In this document: piece after piece, positions 56,412-64,000 of the stretch
Numbering within the stretch: the first letter of the stretch is position 1
How the letters are laid out: each line of letters starts with the position of its first letter
Assembly: GCF_000346465.2 (NCBI RefSeq)
Contig: NC_034012.1
Location: 24,754,271 to 24,818,270 of the forward strand
DNA: 64,000 nt
Direction: 5' to 3'
DNA from: Prunus persica
Taxonomy: Eukaryota; Streptophyta; Magnoliopsida; Rosales; Rosaceae
Notes under the pieces: model-generated
The model's input: only the letters and a program-made list of their open reading frames with translations
The model's database searches: none
Told to the model about the DNA's origin: nothing
Translations under genes and position numbers: made by a program

Positions 56412-57590
56412 TACGTACGATACTTATATTTGCAATTCTTTTTTATAAAAGCGTTGTTAAAGAATTGGAGGATTCAAACAAAAGACCTCAAATGCAAAAG
56501 AAACTGCTCTTACCTACTTGAGCTACAAACTCTATTTACAAATTAGATAATAGGAATTCAAGGTTTCTGTCAGCCCTTCCTAGCTACATCAGGACGTCTT
56601 TCTTTTGCCTTGGATGACGTCCAAATCGCTAGAAACACCACTTTCATCAAAGACAAAGACAAAGACTATGACAATGAAACTAGAAAAGAAAAGTGATTGT
56701 TATCAGACAACAAAAATTAAAGAGGAATGAATAGAAATCAAAGTTTCAATACTGAGGGATTAATTAGTTAATTAGTTGCGCCTAAACTAGCTGTAAACTC
56801 TTCTTAATTTGTTGGCTGTTCGTTCAGTTTGGTTGGCATCCACGCATTATTAGACTTTTATTTTTATTTTTGGTGGCATCCATATATGCATTAGAATCTT
56901 CTTATTGAATTGAATATTGGATTGGTTGGCTGTTCGTTCTCTTCCAATAAAGTTCTAATGAATCTCTACATGTTTTGTTCTATCATATTGAATTGGATTT
57001 TCAGCAATCTTAATTGCTAACTGATTATCACAATACAACTGCATAGTATCCTCAGTACGAAAATGCAGCTCCCCCATAAGCCTTTTCAACCATAGCAGTT
57101 CACGAACACCTTTCACCATAGCCTGATACTCGGAAAATAGTAAGTAAACGCAAGATAAGTAAGAAATTGGAATCATTCTAATACCCATGTATAAGTAAAC
57201 GCTGGAAAAGAAGGAATTGGAACGATTCCGATGCCTCTTTCTCTCTGTTGAAGTAAGTTTTCTTAATGTTTTATTATTACTAAAAATAATTGACCGAATA
57301 AAATTTTGAATAAGAGATGTGGATGTCCGACTCAAGCTACCATATAAATTAGTTTACAAATTAATGTATATAGAATTGTGGTATGAGTTAAAGAAAGAGA
57401 TATAAAATTATGGTATATGAGTTGTATTATTATTGGTGCTTGATATGATATAAGAACATGGTAGGCAAGCTTAGTTTGCGCTAGGCGCGCCCTCAATGAG
57501 TGAGAATGAAGGTATTGAAGAAAGATTCTGCTACTTTTGAGGAAAGATTTACGGGACAGATACTGCATACAGTTGTTGTTGATTTTGATC
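56412..57590. other. Intergenic region between CHX and AMT, with a Copia relic
   Basis: Region upstream of both genes, AT-rich, with the Copia fragment at 56953-57135. No other gene seen. Confidence 0.6.
56953..57135 (-). pseudogene. Copia RNase H relic
   Basis: Minus strand EYQAMVKGVRELLWLKRLMG, then MQLYCDNQLAIKIAENPIQY and RTKHVEIH, part of a Copia RNase H without the rest of the element. Its wording differs from Copia-1, -2 and -3. Confidence 0.85.
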
Positions 57591-57598
57591 TATAAAAG
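57591..57598 (+). promoter_or_regulatory. TATA box of the AMT gene
   Basis: TATAAAAG, about 270 bp before the AMT start codon, allowing an untranslated leader of some 240 bp. Position and consensus only. Confidence 0.5.
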
Positions 57599-57861
57599 TC
57601 AAACTGCGCAGCATTAAGACAAATGCCGCCCTAACTAGAATCTTAAATTTTATATGCCAAGTTGCCTGACCTTTCCTCCAATCATCAAATTGGTCTTCAC
57701 CCACATCTCCACTTCTCCACCTACCATTTTTATGTTTTTAAAACCCTTATTTTGGATCTTGGCTTTCCCTACACATCGCATTCGTAGAATCGAACCCTTC
57801 ATTTATAGTTAATAAAAGGCTTCTTCAAGTCTCTGCAGCTCAGAAAGTAGTTAGTTAGGCC

Positions 57862-58530
57862 ATGGCTGCTAGTCCTCCTCCATATAACCCCGTGCCGGTT
57901 GCGTACCAGGGAGGTGCCGGCGCGGTGCCAGTATGGTTGAACAAAGGGGACAACGCATGGCAAATGGTTGCAGCCACACTCGTCGGCCTCCAAAGCGTGC
58001 CGGGTCTTGTCATCCTGTACGGAAGCATAGTAAAAAAGAAATGGGCAGTGAACTCAGCTTTCATGGCTCTCTACGCTTTTGCGGCGGTCGTAATCTGCTG
58101 GGTGTCGTGGGCTTACAAGATGTCGTTTGGGGACAAGCTCCTACCCTTCTGGGGCAAAACTGGCCCTGCCTTGGGCCAGAAGTTCCTCATCAACCAGGCA
58201 GCTCTGCCTGCGAGCACGCACTACTTCAGCGACCACAAGACTGTGGAGACTGCTGAGATCACACCCTGGTACCCGATGGCGACCATGGTGTGGTTTCAGT
58301 GCGTGTTTGCAGCCATTACGCTGATACTGCTGGCGGGGTCGGTGCTTGGGAGGATGAACTTCAAGGCGTGGATGATGTTCGTGCCGCTTTGGCTTACATT
58401 TTCGTACACTGTCGGAGCTTTCAGCTTGTGGGGTGGAGGGTTCTTGTTCCATTGGGGTGTCATGGACTATTCCGGTGGTTATGTCATTCATCTTTCTTCT
58501 GGGATTGCTGGCTTCACCACTGCTTACTGG
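57862..58530 (+). CDS. Ammonium transporter, AMT2/MEP clade, first exon (partial gene)
   Basis: Encodes the first 223 of about 480 residues of a plant AMT2-type ammonium transporter, a trimeric 11-helix membrane channel for NH4+/NH3. Seen: [20 protein letters not shown], the first helix [20 protein letters not shown], then [39 protein letters not shown], and [13 protein letters not shown], which holds the conserved aspartate and the first of the two pore histidines. The ATG at 57862 is in an ATGGC context. The exon ends at TGG followed by donor GTAAAT (58531). The reading frame has no defects. The rest of the gene must lie beyond the window, past Copia-3 and CACTA-3 in the intron. Of the three host genes this is the only one without visible coding damage. 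Confidence 0.92.
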
Positions 58531-58559
58531 GTAAATTAATTAAATAATTAACTACGCTA

Positions 58560-59490
58560 TTGCTAGTTTTCTTTCTCTCCATTAGTCAACGTCTACAGGC
58601 CTGGTAATTATTGATTAAATAGTGCATTAATTCCTTGTAATTATAAAACAGTGGCTTTAATTTTTTTCGTTTTCTTCTTTGAATTTAATAGTGACTAAAC
58701 TCACACGTACTATACGGATGCTAAGACTCGAACTCAAAACCTTTCCAAACCACCGTTACACTAGAATCAATAGGATCGAATATATATATATTCCTTAAAG
58801 AATTAATAGGATCAAATTGTTGAGATTCAATTACAAGATTCCCTGAAAAGGTGGAAGAAGAAACAAAAAGTCCTCCATTAGGTTACTTAAATTAAAACTG
58901 GCTTCTTAATTATTCAAAAGTATCTGTGGATGAATCATGCATCATCAGAATCCTTAGACTTCGCATCTCATGCCTTAGACTTCCTCTTAATTTCTGGTGG
59001 AATCTAGATATCTTGTTACTTAAAGTTTCGCTTGAAACCTTTGTTGCTTGTGCTGCGTCACTATTGCTCGTTTTCTTTCTCTCCATTAGTCAACGTCTAC
59101 TGGCCTGGTAATTATTGATTAAATAGTGCATTAATTCCTTGTAATTATAAAATAGTGGCTTTAAGTTCTTTCGTTATCTTCTTTGGATTTAACAGTGGCT
59201 AAACTCAAAACCACCGTTACACTAGAATCAATAGGATCAGAATCTTTCCAAATCACCGTTACACTAGAATCAATAGGATCGAATATATATATATATATAT
59301 ATTCTTTAAAGAATTAATAGGATCAAATTGTTGAGATTCAATTACAAGATCCCCTGAAAAGGTGGAAGAAGAAACAAAAAGTCCTCCCTTAGGTTACTTG
59401 AATTAAAACTGGCTTCTTAATTATTCAAAAGTATCTGTGGATGAATCAATGCAGACTACTTAGACTTCACATTTCATGCCTTAAGACTTC
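58560..59490. repeat. Tandem duplication of about 504 bp in the AMT intron
   Basis: Sequence beginning ATTGCTAGTTTTCTTTCTCT at about 58560 recurs at about 59064 (ATTGCTCG...) and runs in parallel through GTCAACGTCTAC, ACCACCGTTACAC, (AT)n and GTATCTGTGGATGAATCA. Copies differ by a few indels and by (AT)n length. Confidence 0.92.
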
Positions 59491-60015
59491 GTGCATAGTG
59501 ATCACATATTTTCTATTCGCAAACTATCTTTTAGAGTAAAGTCTACTAGGTTGGAATATTATTATTTTAATTGGGTTACAAAGTTATAATATTAACGATG
59601 ATGACCTACAAATAGTTTTATTTTATATGTTGCCCCATTTTTAAATACTATTTGGGTAAATTGCGAAAATGGTCCTCAAACTTGTATGCGATTTACATTT
59701 TGGTCCCTAAATTAAATTATTAGTCCAAATGGCACATAAACTCTATGTTAATCGCCCATTTGATCCAACCGTTACATTCTGTCAATATTGCTGTTAAATA
59801 TGAGGGCAAATTGGTCATTTCTTACGTTAAAATAAAAAAATAATATAAAATAAAATAAAAACTCAGTAATTGGAATAGGGGAGAAGAAATCGAAGGGAGG
59901 GGGTTTGGGTCTCATAATTTTTTCCTCTCTTTTTCTTCAATTATTTTCTAATTTTATATTTATTTTAACCCTATTTTATTTGTTAATTATGAAAAGTCGT
60001 ATTTAAAGGAATTTA
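59491..60015. other. AMT intron with a dispersed-repeat-like segment
   Basis: 59650-59825 has words common in plant dispersed repeats (AAATTGCGAAAATGGTCCT, TTTTGGTCCCTAAAT, CAACCGTTACATTCTGTC). The class is not determined. The rest is AT-rich with no gene. Confidence 0.45.
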
Positions 60016-60164
60016 TGATTCTCATTAATTAATTGAGAAAAGATTACAAAAGAATATATAACACCTGTCTACTCTATACAACAGATAAAGCCACCTGTAC
60101 AGGCTGTTACAACAGCTCTAACTAATTACTTACAAGAGTAACTAATAACAAACTAATCTAATCA
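60016..60164 (-). repeat. Probable Copia-3 3' LTR
   Basis: Minus sense TGATTAGATTAG... to GAGAATCA, about 149 bp, just after the purine tract. Borders are uncertain because the partner LTR is outside the window. Confidence 0.4.
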
Positions 60165-60165
60165 G

Positions 60166-63100
60166 CTAACTACTCTCTTTAGCCCCCCGCAAGCTGAAGT
60201 GGGGATTGCACACTGTAAGCTTGGAACGAAGATAAGCATGTCGGGCAGAAGGAAGAGACTTTGTAAAGATATCTGCGAGCTGATTAGTAGTGTCAACAAA
60301 CCGTAAATGAAGAATACCAAGCTGAACCAACTCCCGGATGAAATGATAATCAACCTCAACATGTTTTGTGCGAGCACTAAAAACAGGATTAGAAGCCAAA
60401 TGAAGGGCAGATTGATTATCACACCAAAGTAACGGAGCAGAAGGAAGCTGAAAACCAACATCCTTAAACAGCTTAGCAATGTAAACAAGTTCAGCAGCAG
60501 TCATGGCAATACCTCTGTACTCAGATTCAGTAGAACTGCGAGAAACTGTAGGTTGCTTCTTGGCAGACCAAGAAATTAAATTTGAACCGAGAAAAACACA
60601 CCAACCACTAGTAGACCGACGATCCAAGGGGCATCCTGCCCAATCTGCATCAGAATAGGCCTGCATAACAAGGGGGCCTTTGCGAAAACAGATTCCCATA
60701 TCAAGAGAACCTTTAAGATATCCAAGGATTCTCTTTACAGCACCCAAATGATTAGTGCGAGGTTGGTGAAGATGCTGACATACCAAATTTACAGCAAAGG
60801 ACAAATCAGGCCGTGTCCATGTCAAGTATTGAAGAGCACCAACGGTAGATCTATAGAAAGTAGGATCAGAAAGCAACATTCCAGAATTGTCTAATTTGTA
60901 GGACCCCAAGGGAGTGGCACATGGTTTGGCACCAAGAAAATCAGTTCGCTGGAGAAGATCACAAGCATATTTAGTCTGAGACAAGAATAAACCAGAAGCA
61001 GTGCGTTTAACCTCTAACCCAAGGAAAAAATGCAAAGGGCCCAAGTCTTTGACAGGAAATTTTGCACTGAGTTGCTGAATAAGAGCTTGACAGGCTGCAT
61101 TATTGTTCCCAGTCACAATAATGTCATCGACATAAACCAAAACTAAGATTAAAGAAGAGCCACCCTTAATAAACAATGAGGAATCAGCTTGTGATGATCT
61201 GAAACCCAGAGAAATAAGTGCTTTAAAGAGCTCCTCATACCAAGCCCGGGGCGCCTGCTTAAGACCATACAAACTCCTATTCAACTTGCAAACAAAATCA
61301 GGCTTGGAGGGATCATGAAAACCTGGAGGTTGGCTCATATACACAGTTTCCTTCAAGAACCCATGCAGAAAAGCATTACTGACATCAAGTTGATTGAGGA
61401 ACCAATCATATTGCACAGCTAAGGATAACAAAAGACGAATAGTAACAGGTTTTGCCACGGGGCTAAAAGTTTCATGAAAATCAATACCTTCCTGTTGATT
61501 GTACCCTTTAGCAACTAAACGAGCTTTGAACTTATCAACAGACCCATCAGATTTAAACTTGGTCCGAAAAACCCACTTACAACCCACTAAATTATAAGAG
61601 GGATTGGGAGGTACCAGGGTCCATGTCTGAGTCTTTTGAAGAGCAGCAATTTCAGAGGCCATGGCAGCAATCCAAACTTTGTGGGTTGCTGCTTGCTTAT
61701 AAGTCTGAGGAGTAGGAGGAATTAAAGCAGTAGACTTGCAGAGAGAGCCTTGGGCTTAAAAATTCCATTTTTTGATCGAGTAACCATAGGATGACGATTA
61801 GGAGAAGAAGGAACTACAGATTCCTGAGAAGGGAGAGAAGGAAGGAGTTGTTCTTGAGAAGGTAAAGAAAGAACAGATTCAGAAGAAGGAGAAATGGAAC
61901 TAGGGGATTGTGAAGAGGAAGGAGAAGTAGGAGAAATCGGGAAAGAAAAAGTAAGAGAAATAGGAACTGAAGAAGCAGAGATAGGAGAAGATGAAATAGG
62001 GGGAGCTTGGGTTGCAAAAGGAAAAGATGTTTCATTAAAAAGAACATGCCTGGAAATAAAAAGCTTGCCAGTAGAAATATCCAGACATCTATAACCGGAA
62101 TGATTTAAGCTATATCCAAGAAAGACACAAGGCCTGCTTTTAGGATCCAACTTTGAGGAACTATATGGTTGTAACCAAGGAAAACAGAGACAACCAAACA
62201 CTTTCAAAGTAGTATAATTTGGAGTGTGTTTAAACAACAATTCCCAAGGAGACTGTGCAGAAGAAGTAAAGGGTAACCGATTGATGAGATACAAGGCAGT
62301 TTGAAAAGCATCTACCCAAAAGCGATGTGGAAGGAAAGAAGAAGCAAACAGTGTCCTAGCAAGCTCAACAATATGCCTGTGCTTGCGTTCGGCACTGCCA
62401 TTCTGTTCAGGGGTGTGTGGACAACTCAACTGATGCATAATACCCTCTGTGTTTAAAAAATCTTGGAAAGCAGTACTTAAGTATTCACCACCCGAATCAC
62501 TCCTCAAGATCTTGATCCTAGAGTTCAACAAGTTTTCTAACTTGGCCTTAAACACTTTAAAAGTTGCAAGCACATCTGATTTATATTTCAAAGGATACAA
62601 CCAGCCGTATTTAGTGTAATCATCCAGAAACAAAACATAGTACTTATAACCAAGAGCTGAAACAGTGGGACTGGGACCCCAGACATCCGAATGCACAAGC
62701 TCTAAAGGCTTGGTGGACTTATGTGCAGAACCAACAAAAGGAAGCTTATGAGCTTTCCCAACCATACAATCAGAACATATTAAGGACTCAGACAAGTCAC
62801 CACTAACAGGTAGATGATTGCCACTAACAAGCTTGCGAAATAAAGAAAAGTGAGGATGACCCAACCTCTTGTGCCAAGTGAGGATATCACATTTATTAGC
62901 CAGAAAAGCAATGGAAGGACTTGATGAAAAAGGAGCTGCAGGACCAGCAGGAAGTCGATAGACACCATCCTCACTGAGACCTTGGAAGAGCATCTTCTTC
63001 GTAGCTAAGTCCTTAATTGTGAAGGAATCAGGATAGAGCGTTAGGGAACAAGAGTTGTCACGAAGAAACTTATTTGCCGATAACAAATTGTGTTTAATAG

Positions 63101-63670
63101 AAGGAACATGTAACACATCCTTTAAAGTAAAAACAGCAGAAGGAGTGTGTATGCGGGTAAAACCAGTGTGAGAAATTGGTAAGCAATTACCATTACCAAC
63201 TTGCAAAGAGTCAGAGCCAGTGAATGGAGAAGAATTCTGCAGGTGCTGATTGGTAGCAGTCACATGAGCAGTAGCGCCAGAGTCAACAATCCAAGAAGGA
63301 GAGGAAGCAGCAGACTGTGGATTAGCATAATAGCCAGTAAATGGTCCAGAAGATGAAGAACTGCCAGAAGCATTGAGCAGACGGCCCAATTTGCGACAAG
63401 TGTTAGCGGCATGACCTTTCTTGTTGCAGAACTGACACACAAGAACAGGGCCAGAAGAAAAACCAGTAGAATTGAATGAAGAAGAACCTCCTGAATTGGA
63501 ATTACCACCCCCAGGGCTTGAATTTCGAGAAAAATTGGGGCTGGGAAACCCTTGCGCACCAAATTGTGGAGGAGAAGAAAAATTTGGGGCAAAATTGGAG
63601 GGCGGTGACGGAAGCAGACCACGAGTGGGAGGAAAACCTCGATGCTGAGAGTTAGAGTTGTTGGAACCAC
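60166..63670 (-). pseudogene. Copia-3 polyprotein, partial, one frameshift
   Basis: From the CACTA junction: G/S/N-rich gag tail, zinc knuckle CQFCNKKGHAANTC, protease WIVDSGATAHVT, pre-integrase TWHKRLGHPHFS, integrase LVHSDVWGP, LRSDSGGEYL, QNGSAERKHR, then HPMVTRSKNGIFKPKA, a signature I associate with the Ale/Retrofit lineage. A one-base change near 61745 moves the frame. The second part has [29 protein letters not shown] and RNase H with YSDADWAGCPLDRRSTSGW and LWCDNQSALHLASN. Apart from the frameshift and the cut 5' end it is well preserved, so it is probably young. The first residues of the open frame (LFCSS) are CACTA-derived. Confidence 0.9.
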
Positions 63671-64000
63671 CACTACTACAAAAAAGCAAAAAGACGACGG
63701 TAAATCACCGTCGTGTATTTGGTTTTTCAATGGTCGTGGAATCCACCGTCATCTTTTCCCTCATAAACCACGACGCTAAATAACCGTCGTTGTTAAACAA
63801 TACAACGTCATCAAAAAATACAAAACGACGTCTTTGTACTGCAAAAGATCTAAAAAAAGCAATCGATGATGATAATAGACGACCAATTCTCTAAAAAGAC
63901 CGTCGTTAAAAAGGGAAAATATGACACATATAAGAGAACAAGGCCGCAAGATAGACATACAACGACGACATAAAATACGCCGACGTTAAATATAATTTTC
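63671..64000. mobile_element. CACTA-3 terminus, inserted in Copia-3 gag
   Basis: CACTACTACAAAAAAGC at 63671 followed by sequence about 94-95 percent identical by eye to 40918-41250. It continues beyond the window. Three bases before it are CAC; the other duplication copy is not visible. Confidence 0.93.

Larger units (their letters stand above)
60016..63670 (-). mobile_element. Copia-3: Ale/Retrofit-like Copia element, 5' part cut by CACTA-3
   Basis: Minus-strand pol and part of gag, followed on the left by a purine tract (GCGGGGGGCTAAAGAGAG in minus sense) and a short LTR-like segment. Cut at 63670 by the CACTA terminus in the gag C-terminal region. It lies downstream of the AMT exon, presumably in its first intron. 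Confidence 0.85.

Overview
The window is nuclear DNA of a flowering plant, and I would guess a woody Rosaceae. The evidence is spliced host genes with GT-AG introns, plant CHX antiporter, LRR receptor kinase and AMT2-type ammonium transporter sequence, and plant Copia, Ty3/gypsy (Tat-like) and CACTA (En/Spm) elements. The family placement is an impression, not a proof. Host sequence makes up only a few kilobases; nearly everything else is nested transposable elements.

Layout. 1-10087: most of a CACTA element (CACTA-1; left end outside the window) with a broken TNP2 (TNPD-like) gene, a broken TNPA-like gene and dense TTGCGCGACGAA dyads. 10088-16358: extracellular part of an LRR receptor kinase gene on the minus strand, split by a Copia element (Copia-2, 10492-15343). 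16440-18407: purine-rich non-autonomous LTR element whose LTR cuts the 3' end of a CHX cation/H+ antiporter gene. 18408-19491: CHX C-terminal domain, minus strand. 19492-36916: Tat-like gypsy element inserted in that CHX exon; its 5' LTR is split by a 4.8-kb solo-LTR-like insertion (19571-24375), and it carries a second LTR-like insertion (30843-33222) and a spliced antisense accessory gene (35720-33359). 36917-37078: the CHX exon resumes. 37360-55410: Copia-1, whose reverse transcriptase is split by a 13.9-kb CACTA element (CACTA-2, 40918-54804) carrying TNP2 and a TNPA/Ulp1-protease gene. 55411-55882: a 472-bp broken CACTA end sitting inside CHX exon 2. 55883-56411: CHX exons 2 and 1. 57862-58530: first exon of an AMT2-clade ammonium transporter, plus strand. 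60016-63670: Copia-3, probably inside the AMT intron, itself hit by a third CACTA end (63671 to the window edge).

The strongest result is that a single CHX gene can be followed through the nest: its pieces lie at 56411-56184, 55991-55883, 37078-36917 and 19491-18408, about 38 kb from end to end. The middle membrane exons are missing. Two junctions (CACTA-2 in Copia-1, and gypsy in CHX) can be closed on paper to uninterrupted reading frames with short target-site duplications.

Other notable points are a roughly 200-bp inverted repeat upstream of TNP2 in CACTA-1, an Ulp1-type protease domain with all expected catalytic residues in CACTA-2, motif arrays filling the CACTA-2 introns, a first-exon/intron module shared by CACTA-1 and an LTR, and a hairpin with compensatory changes shared by two LTR-like elements. 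Most transposon genes here carry stops or frameshifts, many compatible with C-to-T change.
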